Source of the DNA: Pseudomonas ceruminis
GTDB lineage: Bacteria > Pseudomonadota > Gammaproteobacteria > Pseudomonadales > Pseudomonadaceae
DNA: 64,000 nt
Reading direction: 5' to 3'
Assembly: GCF_021602025.1 (NCBI RefSeq)
Contig: NZ_BQHW01000017.1
Span: forward strand, 62,001 to 126,000
A program made the position numbers and the translations under genes. The notes beneath the pieces are model-generated. The model ran no database searches and was not told the DNA's origin. It was given only the letters and a program-made list of their open reading frames with translations. Below, one piece after another: positions 16,847-27,090 of the stretch (within the stretch, counting starts at the first letter, position 1; each line of letters starts with the position of its first letter).

Positions 16847-16956
16847 TTGACTTGTGAGTTTTCCTTACAGGTTTTCGCAATCTTATCGGTTTTCAGACAG
16901 GCTTGCCGTGGTTAGAGTAAAGCCCATCACTCATTCATTACGCCTTGGAGCGCCCC
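16847..16956. promoter_or_regulatory. Divergent trpI-trpBA control region
   Basis: This 110-bp gap separates the divergent trpI and trpB starts. In relatives, TrpI binds two adjacent sites here and overlaps its own promoter. A possible trpBA promoter is CTTGCC (around 16902) with AGTAAA about 17 bases later. Exact sites cannot be fixed by eye. Confidence 0.55.
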
Positions 16957-18174
16957 ATGACCCAGACCCAATACCGCGCCGGCCCCGATGCCAACGGCCT
17001 GTTCGGCGCGTTCGGCGGCCGCTACGTGGCCGAAACCCTGATGCCGCTGGTACTGGACCTGGCCCGCGAATACGAAGCGGCCAAAGCCGACCCCGCATTC
17101 CTCGAAGAGCTGGCCTACTTCCAGCGCGACTACATCGGCCGCCCCAACCCGCTGTACTTCGCCGAGCGCCTGACCGAACATTGCGGCGGCGCCAAGATTT
17201 TCTTCAAGCGTGAAGAGCTCAACCACACCGGCGCGCACAAGGTGAACAACTGCATCGGCCAGGTGCTGCTGGCCAAGCGCATGGGCAAAAAACGCCTGAT
17301 CGCCGAAACCGGCGCCGGCATGCACGGCGTGGCCACGGCCACCGTCGCTGCACGCTTCGGCCTGCCCTGCGTGATCTACATGGGCGCCACCGACATTGAG
17401 CGCCAGCAGGCCAACGTGTTCCGCATGAAACTGCTGGGCGCCGAGATCGTTCCGGTTACCGCAGGCACCGGCACCTTGAAAGACGCCATGAACGAGGCTC
17501 TGCGCGACTGGGTCACCAACGTCGACGACACCTTCTACCTGATCGGTACCGTAGCCGGCCCACACCCTTACCCGGCCATGGTGCGCGACTTCCAGTCGAT
17601 CATCGGCAAGGAAACCCGCGCCCAGCTGCAGGAGAAGGAAGGTCGCCTGCCCGACAGCTTGATTGCCTGCGTCGGCGGTGGCTCCAACGCCATGGGCCTG
17701 TTCCACGATTTCCTCGACGATGCCAGCGTGCAGATCATCGGCGTTGAAGCCGGTGGCCACGGCGTCGACACCGACAAGCATGCCGCCAGCCTCAATGGCG
17801 GCGTCCCAGGCGTGCTGCACGGCAACCGTACTTACCTGCTGCAGGACGATGACGGGCAGATCACCGACGCCCACTCGATTTCCGCAGGCCTCGACTACCC
17901 GGGCATCGGCCCAGAGCACGCCTACCTGCACGAAGTGAAGCGCGTGGAGTACGTCAGCATCACCGACGACGAAGCCCTCGATGCGTTCCATGCCACCTGC
18001 CGTCTGGAAGGCATCATTCCGGCCTTGGAAAGCGCCCATGCCCTGGCCGAGGCAATCAAACGCGCCCCGACCCTGCCCAAGGACCACCTGATGGTCATCT
18101 GCCTGTCCGGCCGTGGCGACAAAGACATGCAAACCGTGATGAACCACATGGCCGCCCAGGAGAAACAGGCATGA
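16957..18174 (+). CDS. trpB: Tryptophan synthase beta subunit
   Basis: This 405-aa PLP enzyme joins indole and L-serine to make tryptophan. The PLP lysine is K95 in [10 protein letters not shown], and the phosphate-binding loop GGGSNAMG is present. The ATG at 16957 (MTQTQYRAG) has TTGGAG upstream; the TTG at 16945 is part of that site rather than a start. The trpA start overlaps its stop by 4 bases, which couples the two subunits. Controlled by TrpI. Confidence 0.97.
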   Translation: MTQTQYRAGPDANGLFGAFGGRYVAETLMPLVLDLAREYEAAKADPAFLEELAYFQRDYIGRPNPLYFAERLTEHCGGAKIFFKREELNHTGAHKVNNCIGQVLLAKRMGKKRLIAETGAGMHGVATATVAARFGLPCVIYMGATDIERQQANVFRMKLLGAEIVPVTAGTGTLKDAMNEALRDWVTNVDDTFYLIGTVAGPHPYPAMVRDFQSIIGKETRAQLQEKEGRLPDSLIACVGGGSNAMGLFHDFLDDASVQIIGVEAGGHGVDTDKHAASLNGGVPGVLHGNRTYLLQDDDGQITDAHSISAGLDYPGIGPEHAYLHEVKRVEYVSITDDEALDAFHATCRLEGIIPALESAHALAEAIKRAPTLPKDHLMVICLSGRGDKDMQTVMNHMAAQEKQA

Positions 18175-18980
18175 GCCGTCTAGAACAACGCTTCGCCGAG
18201 CTGAAAGCCGAAGGCCGCTCTGCGCTGGTCACTTTCGTCACCGCTGGCGACCCTGGCTATGACGCTTCGCTGCAGATCCTCAAGGGTTTGCCGGCGGCCG
18301 GTGCCGACGTGATCGAGCTGGGCATGCCATTCACCGACCCGATGGCCGATGGCGTGGCCATCCAGCTGGCCACCCTGCGCGCCCTGGACGCTGGCCAGAC
18401 CCTGGCCAAAACCCTGCAGATGGTTCGCGAATTTCGCGTCGGTAACCAAACCACCCCGATCGTGCTGATGGGTTACTACAACCCGATCCACCGCTTTGGC
18501 GTGGCCAGGTTCGTCGCCGAGGCCAAAGAGGCAGGTGTCGACGGCCTGATCATCGTCGACCTGCCGCCAGAACACGACGCCGAACTCGCCACCCCGGCCC
18601 AGGCCGCAGGCATCGACTTCATCCGCCTGACCACCCCGACCACCGACGATGCGCGCCTGCCGCGCGTACTGGAGCGCAGCTCCGGCTTCGTCTACTACGT
18701 ATCGGTGGCGGGTGTGACCGGTGCCGGCTCGGCGACCACCGACCAGGTGACCCAAGCCATTGCGCGCCTGCGTCGGCATACCGATTTGCCGATCAGTGTC
18801 GGCTTCGGTATTCGCACCCCGGAGCAGGCTGCGGCGATTGCGCGCCTGGCCGATGGGGTGGTGGTGGGTTCGGCGCTGGTCGACAAGATCGCCCAGGCCA
18901 AGGATGCCGATCAGGCCGTCAGCGACGTACTGGGCCTGTGCTCGGCCTTGGCTGAAGGGGTGCGAGGCGCACGACGCTGA
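18171..18980 (+). CDS. trpA: Tryptophan synthase alpha subunit
   Basis: This 269-aa TIM-barrel protein cleaves indoleglycerol phosphate to indole, which channels to TrpB. Catalytic E49 and D60 are in the [14 protein letters not shown] segment. It overlaps the trpB stop by ATGA. The operon ends at the strong hairpin at 18989. Confidence 0.97.
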   Translation: MSRLEQRFAELKAEGRSALVTFVTAGDPGYDASLQILKGLPAAGADVIELGMPFTDPMADGVAIQLATLRALDAGQTLAKTLQMVREFRVGNQTTPIVLMGYYNPIHRFGVARFVAEAKEAGVDGLIIVDLPPEHDAELATPAQAAGIDFIRLTTPTTDDARLPRVLERSSGFVYYVSVAGVTGAGSATTDQVTQAIARLRRHTDLPISVGFGIRTPEQAAAIARLADGVVVGSALVDKIAQAKDADQAVSDVLGLCSALAEGVRGARR

Positions 18981-18988
18981 GCCGCGTC

Positions 18989-19020
18989 GCCCCTATCGCT
19001 GGCAAGCCGGCGATAGGGGC
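18989..19020. terminator. REP-like hairpin after trpBA
   Basis: GCCCCTATCGC and GCGATAGGGGC pair perfectly over 11 bp around a 10-base loop TGGCAAGCCG, whose GGCAAGCC core resembles Pseudomonas REP units. It lies between convergent trpA and the DOPA-dioxygenase-like gene and probably ends both. Confidence 0.65.
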
Positions 19021-19032
19021 GGTAAGAACAGC

Positions 19033-19365
19033 CTATTGCTCAAAGATCGACAGATCCAAAGGCCGCACGGCACCCATCCAGATCGCATGATCCCGGTGAT
19101 CCGCCAGTTCATCCCCCGTCAGCGGATGCAGAAACACCACCAGCCCCTTGCGGTACAACGCCAACCACGGCAACACCACCCCCACCACTTCTGGCCCGAA
19201 AGCCAACTGGCAGCTCCAGTCCGGGTGCGGCCCGACCGGGTTGCGGTGCATGCGTCCCATGGTCACGGGAAACAGCCGCGCTGCCTCCTCGCACAGAGCC
19301 CGAGCTTGTTCGATGGTGCTTGCGTCGTAATAGACGTGGGCGTGGTAACCCTTGATCCTCTGCAC
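19033..19365 (-). CDS. DOPA 4,5-dioxygenase family protein
   Basis: This 110-aa protein has the YHAHVYY start, the GRMHRNPVGPHP motif and the late FLHPLTGDELADHRDHA segment of the DOPA 4,5-dioxygenase-like family (PF08883). Family members in bacteria are small extradiol-type enzymes or relatives of unknown substrate. The conserved histidines could hold iron. It is divergent from the next gene. Confidence 0.85.
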   Translation of the reverse strand: MQRIKGYHAHVYYDASTIEQARALCEEAARLFPVTMGRMHRNPVGPHPDWSCQLAFGPEVVGVVLPWLALYRKGLVVFLHPLTGDELADHRDHAIWMGAVRPLDLSIFEQ

Positions 19366-19417
19366 GATAACTCCTGAATGCGGTCAAACCATCACCACCT
19401 GCAAAGGGAGTGACGTG

Positions 19418-20035
19418 GTGAAAAATGCCGAAACCCCAGTGTTCAAGCTGGTGCTGTTTGGGGCTGAAAGCAGCCTGGGCAGCGCCCTGATGGTTGAGTT
19501 GCTGTCACGCCAGCATGAGGTCACGGCCGTGGTCGATGACCTCAACCGTCATGCCCCGCGCCCCGGCCTGCATTTCAAGATAGGCGGCCTGGAGGGCGCC
19601 GACCAGGCGGAGCAGGGCGCGGCGGGCGGCTCGGCGGTGATTGCCCTGTTGTCGGCGCTGGCACCAGGCGACCTGGCAGCACAATGGCAAATGAGCGAAG
19701 CACTGGTCGCCGGGCTTACCCGCACGACTATACGCCGTGTGCTGCTGGTGGGCGATTTTGCCGTGCTGGATACGCCGGGCAGCTACAGTGATGAACAGCG
19801 TAAGGGCGCCGACCAGGTGGTCGATGCACTGCAGCGCAGCGCCTTGCACTGGACGCTGATCAATGCGCCGCAGGATTTCCCTGGAATGGGTATGGAGCAC
19901 TTTCGCACGGCCAGCGGTACGGTGCCGCCGGAGCTGGATGGGCCGTTACGGCGGCTGGCCGGGGTGGCGGCGGGGATGGTCGATATCCTGGAGCTGGGGC
20001 TGCACCGGGGCGAGCATCTGAACTTCGTATCCTGA
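19418..20035 (+). CDS. NAD(P)-binding Rossmann-fold protein (NmrA-like)
   Basis: This protein of about 205 aa has a Rossmann-type start (FKLVLFGAESSLGSALMVELL) and an extended-SDR/NmrA-like layout (VVDDLNRH as second strand, then RVLLVGDFAVL). The usual Tyr-X3-Lys is not evident, so it may be a regulator or an inactive relative. The start is GTG at 19418, 7 bases after AAAGGGAG; GTG 19415 is an alternative. The longer reading from 19352 would overlap the divergent gene and has no ribosome site. Confidence 0.75.
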   Translation: MKNAETPVFKLVLFGAESSLGSALMVELLSRQHEVTAVVDDLNRHAPRPGLHFKIGGLEGADQAEQGAAGGSAVIALLSALAPGDLAAQWQMSEALVAGLTRTTIRRVLLVGDFAVLDTPGSYSDEQRKGADQVVDALQRSALHWTLINAPQDFPGMGMEHFRTASGTVPPELDGPLRRLAGVAAGMVDILELGLHRGEHLNFVS

Positions 20036-20078
20036 GCGCTCTGCGCCGGCAAGCCAGCCCGGCTACACATCAACCCTG

Positions 20079-20978
20079 TCAAAGCCCCCGCTCATGCTCC
20101 AGCCACGCCACGAACCTTTCAATCAGCGCCCCCCGCCGCTTGCGCGGAGGCAGCACCGCGTAATACCCCCGCTGGGAGCGCAAACTCCCCTCCAACGGCC
20201 GACACAGCAACCCTTGCTCCACCAACCCATCGACCAGATGTCCCCAGCCAATTGCCACCCCCTGCCCGGCAATCGCTGCTTGGATCAACAACGTGTAGTT
20301 ATCGAACCGCAATTGTCCAGATGGCGGCGGGCTGGCCACACCAAACCCGCGAAAGACCCCCGCCCAATCGAACCAGCGGCTGGCCTGTTCACCGCGTAAA
20401 TGAAGCAAGGGCAATCGTTGCAAAGCCACGGCTGACAAGGGTTTGCCATGAGTCAGCCGTGGGCTGCAGACCGGGAATACCTCCTCATCGAACAACCATC
20501 GGCTCTCCCCCTGATGGAAGCGCCCATCGCCAAACAATACCGCCACATCGATATCAGGCCGCAACATCGCCTGACTGCGCTCACCGGTCACCAGGCTCAC
20601 ATCCACCTGTGGATAAGCAGCATGGAAACGCTGCAGGCGCGGCATCAGCCAAAACGCGGCAAAGGCGAAGTCCGTGGCCACCTGTAGCACCTCGCGCTGG
20701 CCCCGCCCGCTGGCTTGGGCAATACCGTCGTCCATCGCCTGCAGGCCTTGATTCACCTGTTCGAATAACAGTTGGCCCGCCTCGGTCAGCTCGATACCGC
20801 GGTAGATGCGGTCGAACAGGCGCGTGCCCAGATGGGCCTCGAGGCGCTTGACCTGCTGGCTCACCGCCGGTTGGGTAGTCCCCAGTTCCAGCGCGGCAGC
20901 GGTGAAGCCGCGCAAGCGCGCCGCGGACTCGAACACACGCAATGTGTCGAGCGAGAGCTCGGCCAAGTGATCAAACAT
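20079..20978 (-). CDS. LysR-type regulator of the choline-sulfate genes
   Basis: This 299-aa LysR protein has its helix-turn-helix at residues about 10-43 (LRVFESAARLRGFTAAALELGTTQPAVSQQV). It is divergent from betC across a 109-bp gap, so it very probably controls betC and the two genes behind it. Choline or choline-O-sulfate is the likely effector, by inference from context. An exact DnaA box lies inside the gene (20608). Confidence 0.87.
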   Translation of the reverse strand: MFDHLAELSLDTLRVFESAARLRGFTAAALELGTTQPAVSQQVKRLEAHLGTRLFDRIYRGIELTEAGQLLFEQVNQGLQAMDDGIAQASGRGQREVLQVATDFAFAAFWLMPRLQRFHAAYPQVDVSLVTGERSQAMLRPDIDVAVLFGDGRFHQGESRWLFDEEVFPVCSPRLTHGKPLSAVALQRLPLLHLRGEQASRWFDWAGVFRGFGVASPPPSGQLRFDNYTLLIQAAIAGQGVAIGWGHLVDGLVEQGLLCRPLEGSLRSQRGYYAVLPPRKRRGALIERFVAWLEHERGL

Positions 20979-21087
20979 AAGTACTGCTAATCCCAGTCAT
21001 TGCCCGCCATGGGCTTTACCCATGTTATCCACACCCGCATCTTGATAGGCAAGCAGTTCGCATAACCCTGAACGATGGAAGCCCACC
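20979..21087. promoter_or_regulatory. Divergent LysR-betC control region
   Basis: This 109-bp spacer between the LysR gene and betC should hold the LysR operator and both promoters. It contains an exact DnaA box at 21025-21033. No LysR T-N11-A site could be chosen with certainty. Confidence 0.45.
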
Positions 21088-22605
21088 ATGACGCGCCCGA
21101 ACATCCTGTTCATCATGGCCGACCAGATGGCCGCGCCCCTCTTGCCGATCTACGGCACCTCACCGATCCAGATGCCCCACCTGGAGCGTCTGGCAGAGGG
21201 GGCCGTGGTATTCGATTCGGCCTATTGCAACAGCCCGCTGTGCGCCCCCTCGCGCTTCACCCTGGTCAGCGGCCAGTTGCCCAGCCGCATCGGCGCCTAT
21301 GACAATGCTGCCGACTTCCCCGCTGATGTCCCCACCTACGCCCATTACCTGCGCCGGCTCGGCTACCGCACAGCGTTGTCGGGCAAGATGCACTTCTGTG
21401 GCCCGGACCAATTGCACGGCTACGAACAACGCCTGACCAGCGATATCTACCCCGCCGATTACGGTTGGACAGTGAACTGGGACGCGCCGCACGAGCGCCC
21501 GAGTTGGTACCACAACATGTCATCAGTGCTGCAGGCCGGCCCCTGCGTGCGCACCAATCAGCTGGATTTCGACGAAGAGGTGGTGTTCAAGGCCCGCCAG
21601 TACCTCTACGACCATGTGCGCGAGAACCATGGCCGGCCGTTCTGCCTGACCGTCTCGATGACTCACCCCCACGACCCGTACACCATCCCGAAGCGTTACT
21701 GGGATCGTTACGAGGGTGTGGATATCCCCATGCCCTGCGCCGAATTGGGCCAGCATGCGCTGGACCCCCATTCCCAGCGCCTGCTCAAGGTCTACGACCT
21801 GTGGGACAAGCCCCTGCCTGTGGATAAGATCCGCGACGCCCGCCGTGCCTACTTCGGCGCCTGCAGCTACATTGACGACAACATCGGCCAGCTGCTGCAG
21901 ACCCTGCAAGAGTGCAACCTGGCCGACGATACCTTGATCGTATTCTCCGGTGACCACGGCGACATGCTTGGCGAGCGTGGGCTCTGGTACAAGATGCACT
22001 GGTTCGAGATGGCGGCGCGGGTACCGCTATTGATCTATGCACCCAACCGCTTTGCGCCCGGGCGGGTCAGCGCCTCGGTGTCTACCTGCGACCTGTTGCC
22101 GACTCTGGTCGAGCTGGCCGGCGGCCAGGTGGAACCACAGCTGCACCTGGATGGCCACTCGCTGCTCGGGCACTTGCAAGGGCAGGGCGGCCATGACGAG
22201 GTGATCGGCGAATACATGGCCGAAGGCACGGTCGGCCCGCTGATGATGATCCGCCGCGGCGCCTTCAAGTTCGTGTACAGCGAAGACGACCCCTGTCTAC
22301 TCTATGACCTGAGCCGCGACCCGCACGAGCGGGAGAACCTCACCGGCAGCCCGGACCACCAGGCGCTGCTGCAGGCATTTGTCGATGAAGCCCGGCAGCG
22401 TTGGGATATGCCCAGCCTGCGCCAGCAGGTATTGGCCAGCCAGCGGCGGCGCCGTCTGGTCGCCGAAGCGCTGGCCATCGGCACGCTGAAAAGCTGGGAC
22501 CATCAACCTTGGGTTGATGCCAGCGAACAGTACATGCGCAACCACATCGACCTCGACGACCTCGAGCGCAAGGCACGTTATCCACAGCCCGCACCCTTGG
22601 ATTGA
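21088..22605 (+). CDS. betC: Choline-sulfatase
   Basis: This 505-aa enzyme hydrolyses choline-O-sulfate to choline and sulfate in the cytoplasm. The sulfatase signature is NSPLCAPSR, with C52 the residue converted to formylglycine. Metal ligands are visible in NILFIMADQM and in FSGDHGDMLGERG. Choline-sulfatases carry a C-terminal tail for oligomer formation, and the length fits. It leads a likely three-gene operon (16 bp and 36 bp gaps) with a choline-binding protein and a SulP transporter. Confidence 0.95.
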   Translation: MTRPNILFIMADQMAAPLLPIYGTSPIQMPHLERLAEGAVVFDSAYCNSPLCAPSRFTLVSGQLPSRIGAYDNAADFPADVPTYAHYLRRLGYRTALSGKMHFCGPDQLHGYEQRLTSDIYPADYGWTVNWDAPHERPSWYHNMSSVLQAGPCVRTNQLDFDEEVVFKARQYLYDHVRENHGRPFCLTVSMTHPHDPYTIPKRYWDRYEGVDIPMPCAELGQHALDPHSQRLLKVYDLWDKPLPVDKIRDARRAYFGACSYIDDNIGQLLQTLQECNLADDTLIVFSGDHGDMLGERGLWYKMHWFEMAARVPLLIYAPNRFAPGRVSASVSTCDLLPTLVELAGGQVEPQLHLDGHSLLGHLQGQGGHDEVIGEYMAEGTVGPLMMIRRGAFKFVYSEDDPCLLYDLSRDPHERENLTGSPDHQALLQAFVDEARQRWDMPSLRQQVLASQRRRRLVAEALAIGTLKSWDHQPWVDASEQYMRNHIDLDDLERKARYPQPAPLD

Positions 22606-22620
22606 TGAAGAGAGGCCGCC

Positions 22621-23544
22621 ATGCTCAAGTTCTCCACCGCCATGTTCGCCCTGGCCCTTGGCCTGACCACTGCCAGCGCCTACGCCGACGACGCGCAATG
22701 CACCACCGTGAAACTGGCCGACCCCGGTTGGAGCGACATTGCCTCCACCAACGCTATCGCCCGGCTGCTGCTGGAGCGCCTGGGCTATCAGGTCAAGGTC
22801 GACAGCCTGGCGGTGCCGATCATCTATGGTGGCCTGAAGGACGGCAAGGTCGATGCCTTCCTCGGCAACTGGATGCCGGCGCAGCAGGGCTTTCACGACA
22901 AGTTCATCGCCAGCGGCGATGTGCAGCAGCACTCGCGCAATCTGGAGGGAACCGAATTTACGCTGGCGGTACCCGACTACGTATGGAATGCCGGCGTGAA
23001 GGATTTTGCCGACCTGCAAAAACATGCCGACCAATTCGACAGAAAGCTTTACGGGATCGGCTCGGGGGCGCCAGCGAACCTGTCGCTGAAAGCGATCATC
23101 GACAAGAATGAATTCAACCTCGGCCAGTGGAAGCTGGTGGAGTCGAGCGAACAGGCAATGCTGGCGCAAGTCGACCGCGCCGTGAAGAAGAGCCAGTTCA
23201 TCACCTTCCTGGGCTGGACACCGCACCCGATGAACGTGAAGCTGAAGATGCATTACCTCACGGGCGGTGAGCAGTGGTTTGGCAGCAAGGGCGAGGTCTA
23301 TACGCTGACCCGCAAGGGTTATCCACAAGCGTGCCCGAACGCGGCGAGGCTGCTGGGTAATCTGAAATTCACCCTGGATATGGAAAACAGCATCATGGCC
23401 GAGGTTGTGGATAAGAAAATCACTTTCGATGAAGCGGCCAAGGCCTGGGCCAAGGCGAACCCTCAGGTGGTCGAGGGCTGGCTGGCCGGGGTGACCACCC
23501 TGGCCGGCGGCAGTGCCAGGGAAGCGGTGGCATCCGATTTGTAA
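22621..23544 (+). CDS. Choline ABC transporter substrate-binding protein (ChoX/OpuAC-like)
   Basis: This 307-aa periplasmic protein has a signal peptide (MLKFSTAMFALALGLTTASA). The OpuAC/ChoX fold is indicated by VKLADPGWSDIASTNAIARL and by Trp/Asn-rich pocket segments (FLGNWMPAQ, FLGWTPHPMN). It should bind choline or choline-O-sulfate. No ABC permease or ATPase follows, so it must pair with a transporter encoded elsewhere or supply the SulP protein next to it. Two exact DnaA boxes lie inside the gene. Confidence 0.9.
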   Translation: MLKFSTAMFALALGLTTASAYADDAQCTTVKLADPGWSDIASTNAIARLLLERLGYQVKVDSLAVPIIYGGLKDGKVDAFLGNWMPAQQGFHDKFIASGDVQQHSRNLEGTEFTLAVPDYVWNAGVKDFADLQKHADQFDRKLYGIGSGAPANLSLKAIIDKNEFNLGQWKLVESSEQAMLAQVDRAVKKSQFITFLGWTPHPMNVKLKMHYLTGGEQWFGSKGEVYTLTRKGYPQACPNAARLLGNLKFTLDMENSIMAEVVDKKITFDEAAKAWAKANPQVVEGWLAGVTTLAGGSAREAVASDL

Positions 23545-23580
23545 AGCCTGTACCCGACAACCCCTGACGCGAGTTGCCCG

Positions 23581-25146
23581 ATGATTCACCTGACCCACCT
23601 GCTGCCCTTCCTCACCTGGCTGCCCCGTCAATCGGGTCGCAGCCTGCGCCAGGACCTGCTGGTGGGCCTGAGCGGTGCGATCCTCGCCCTGCCGCAATCG
23701 ATCGCCTATGCCCTGATCGCCGGGCTGCCTGCAGAATACGGACTGTACGCTGCAATCGTGCCGGTACTGGTCGCCTGCCTATGGGGCTCCTCCTGGCACC
23801 TGATCTGCGGCCCGACCGCCGCGATTTCCATTGTCCTCTACGCCAGCATCAGCCCCTTGGCCGTGGCCGGCAGCGCTGACTACGTCACCCTGGTGTTGCT
23901 GCTGACCTTCCTCGCCGGCGTCTTCCAGTTGCTGCTCGGCCTGCTGCGTTTTGGGGCCTTGGTCAATTTCGTCTCCCATTCGGTGGTGCTCGGGTTCACC
24001 CTCGGCGCCGCCATCGTCATCGCCCTTGGCCAACTGCCTAACCTGCTGGGCATGGACCTGCCAAGCCAGGCAACGGCGTTGAAAACCGTACAGACGCTGG
24101 CCAGCCACGCCGGTGAGATCGACCTGCCTTCACTGGCGCTGGGTGTGGCCACCGTACTCATCGGCATCGCCCTTAAGCTCTGGCGCCCACGCTGGCCGAG
24201 CCTGTTGATAAGCCTGATGCTGGTCAGCCTGCTGGCTTGGCTGCTGCCGGGCGTCTTCGGTCACGTACCACGGGTACCGGCCTTCACTGGCCAATTACCG
24301 CCCTTGAGCCCACTGCCCCTGCTGGACCTGGACCTGATGCTGCGGCTGCTGCCCAGCGCCGTGGCGGTGGGCATGCTCGGGCTGGTCACCAGCCTGTCGA
24401 TTGCCCGCTCGCTGTCGGCACGCTCTGAGCAACTGATCGACGCCGATCAGGAAATCCGTGCCCAAGGGTTGTCGAATATTGTCGGGGCGTTCTTCTCCGG
24501 CTATCTGTCATCCGGCTCCTTCACCCGTTCGGGGCTGAGCTACGACGCCGGCGCCCGCTCGCCGATGGCTGGGGTGTTTTCCGCAGCGTGGGTGGCGCTG
24601 TTCGCCGTGGCAGGCGCCGGGCTGATCGCACAGTTGCCGATTCCGGCCATGGCCGGCAGCATCCTGCTGATCTGCTGGGGGCTGGTGGACCATCGCGCGA
24701 TACGCGCACTGTTCCGGGTCAGCCGTTCGGAGTTCCTGGTCATGGCCCTGACCGCTGCCGCGACCTTGCTGTTGGAGTTGCAGACGGCCATTTACGCTGG
24801 CGTGCTGGCCTCGCTGTTTTTCTATCTCAAGCGCACGTCACGGCCACGGGTACAGCAGAGCCGCGAAGGGTCGGTGGATGTGCTGCGGGTGGGCGGGTCG
24901 ATCTTTTTCGGCGCGGCGCATTACCTGCAGGTGCGCCTGCAGCGCTGCCAGGGGCCGCATGTGGTGATTGATGCTCGGCAGGTGAATTTCATCGATTACT
25001 CAGGTGTGGATATGTTGCACCGCGAGGCACGGCGGTTGCGACGCACGGGGGGAAGTTTGACGCTGCAGCGGGCCAGGCCGCAGGTAATCGAAGAGTTGCA
25101 GAAGCTGGAGGGAAAGGCGCTGTGCCCTATTCAATTTACCGAATGA
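23581..25146 (+). CDS. SulP family transporter of the choline-sulfate module
   Basis: This 521-aa inner-membrane protein shows the SulP start (LVGLSGAILALPQSIAYALIAGLPAEYGL) and a C-terminal STAS domain from about residue 430 (VVIDARQVNFIDYSG). Located directly behind betC and the binding protein, it is likely either the choline-O-sulfate importer or an exporter/importer for the released sulfate. Published work links this locus in P. putida to choline-O-sulfate use, as I recall. The operon ends in the hairpin at 25170. Confidence 0.9.
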   Translation: MIHLTHLLPFLTWLPRQSGRSLRQDLLVGLSGAILALPQSIAYALIAGLPAEYGLYAAIVPVLVACLWGSSWHLICGPTAAISIVLYASISPLAVAGSADYVTLVLLLTFLAGVFQLLLGLLRFGALVNFVSHSVVLGFTLGAAIVIALGQLPNLLGMDLPSQATALKTVQTLASHAGEIDLPSLALGVATVLIGIALKLWRPRWPSLLISLMLVSLLAWLLPGVFGHVPRVPAFTGQLPPLSPLPLLDLDLMLRLLPSAVAVGMLGLVTSLSIARSLSARSEQLIDADQEIRAQGLSNIVGAFFSGYLSSGSFTRSGLSYDAGARSPMAGVFSAAWVALFAVAGAGLIAQLPIPAMAGSILLICWGLVDHRAIRALFRVSRSEFLVMALTAAATLLLELQTAIYAGVLASLFFYLKRTSRPRVQQSREGSVDVLRVGGSIFFGAAHYLQVRLQRCQGPHVVIDARQVNFIDYSGVDMLHREARRLRRTGGSLTLQRARPQVIEELQKLEGKALCPIQFTE

Positions 25147-25169
25147 TGTGCAGCCGGCTTGTCGGCGAT

Positions 25170-25187
25170 GGGCCGCAAAAGCGGCCC
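25170..25187. terminator. Hairpin between SulP gene and aroE
   Basis: GGGCCGC and GCGGCCC form a 7-bp stem around AAAA, between convergent stops at 25146 and 25195. It has no long T run. Confidence 0.5.
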
Positions 25188-25194
25188 CAGGTTC

Positions 25195-26019
25195 TCAGCC
25201 GCGAGCCAGTTGTCGACGCAACTCAGCCAAGACCGGCCCCGTATCCGGCCGAACTCCACGCCAGATAAAGAACGCCTCAGCCGCCTGTTCTGCCAGCATG
25301 CCCAGCCCGTCCAACACCTTGGCGGCCCCCAGCTTGCTCGCCCATTGGCAAAAAGGTGTGGGCTCCTTGCCATACATCATGTCGTAGCACACCGTCCGCC
25401 CCGCCTCGATCAGGCTGTCGGCAATCGGCGGTAGCTCACCGGACAAACTGGCCGAGGTGGCATTGATGATCACATCCACCGGCTCCTGCAACCAGGCAAA
25501 GCCACTGGCCACCACCGGCCCCATGTCATCGAACTCATGGGCCAGTTGCTCGGCCTTTTCCACCGTGCGGTTGGCAATCACCAGCGATTGCGGGTTGTGC
25601 GCCAGGATAGGCTCCAGCACACCCCGCACCGCACCACCGGCACCCAGAATGAGAATGCGCTTGCCTGCCAGCTCGACCCCGGCGTTCACCGTCAAGTCAC
25701 GCACCAGGCCTGCGCCGTCGGTGTTGTCGCCGCGCAGGGTGCCGTCTGCCAGCTTGCTCAGGGTATTTACCGCCCCGGCACGCTGGGCACGTGGGGTAAG
25801 GCTGTCGCACAGGCGGTAGGCTTCTTCCTTGAACGGCACGGTCACGTTGGCGCCGCTGCCCTGCTTGAAGAAGCCACGGGCGCAGTCGCTGAATTCGTCC
25901 AGTGGCGCCAGCAAGGTGGCGTACTCCAGGTCCTGGCCGGTCTGCTCGGCAAACAGGCGGTGGATCAACGGCGACTTGCTGTGGCCGATGGGGTTACCGA
26001 AAACGACATACTGGTCCAT
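25195..26019 (-). CDS. aroE: Shikimate dehydrogenase
   Basis: This 274-aa enzyme reduces 3-dehydroshikimate with NADPH in aromatic amino-acid synthesis. The substrate site shows NPIGHSKSP and the catalytic Lys in VTVPFKE, and the NADP loop is GAGGAVRGV. The ATG at 26019 has GAGGAG at good spacing, so the longer GTG reading (26040) is rejected. The gene follows hemF by 25 bp on the same strand; an exact DnaA box sits between them. Confidence 0.96.
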   Translation of the reverse strand: MDQYVVFGNPIGHSKSPLIHRLFAEQTGQDLEYATLLAPLDEFSDCARGFFKQGSGANVTVPFKEEAYRLCDSLTPRAQRAGAVNTLSKLADGTLRGDNTDGAGLVRDLTVNAGVELAGKRILILGAGGAVRGVLEPILAHNPQSLVIANRTVEKAEQLAHEFDDMGPVVASGFAWLQEPVDVIINATSASLSGELPPIADSLIEAGRTVCYDMMYGKEPTPFCQWASKLGAAKVLDGLGMLAEQAAEAFFIWRGVRPDTGPVLAELRRQLARG

Positions 26020-26044
26020 GGGAGCTCCTCGGTTATCCACAGGC

Positions 26045-27034
<990 letters not shown>

Positions 27035-27090
27035 TCAAGCAAAGGCGTCCGATAGAAGGCCTTTCCCGATCCCGATAACAGGAGTGCGAG

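Noticed and set aside
22297-23697. A 466-aa minus-strand ORF across betC and the choline-binding gene
   Set aside because: Antisense to two strongly supported genes and without recognisable domains.
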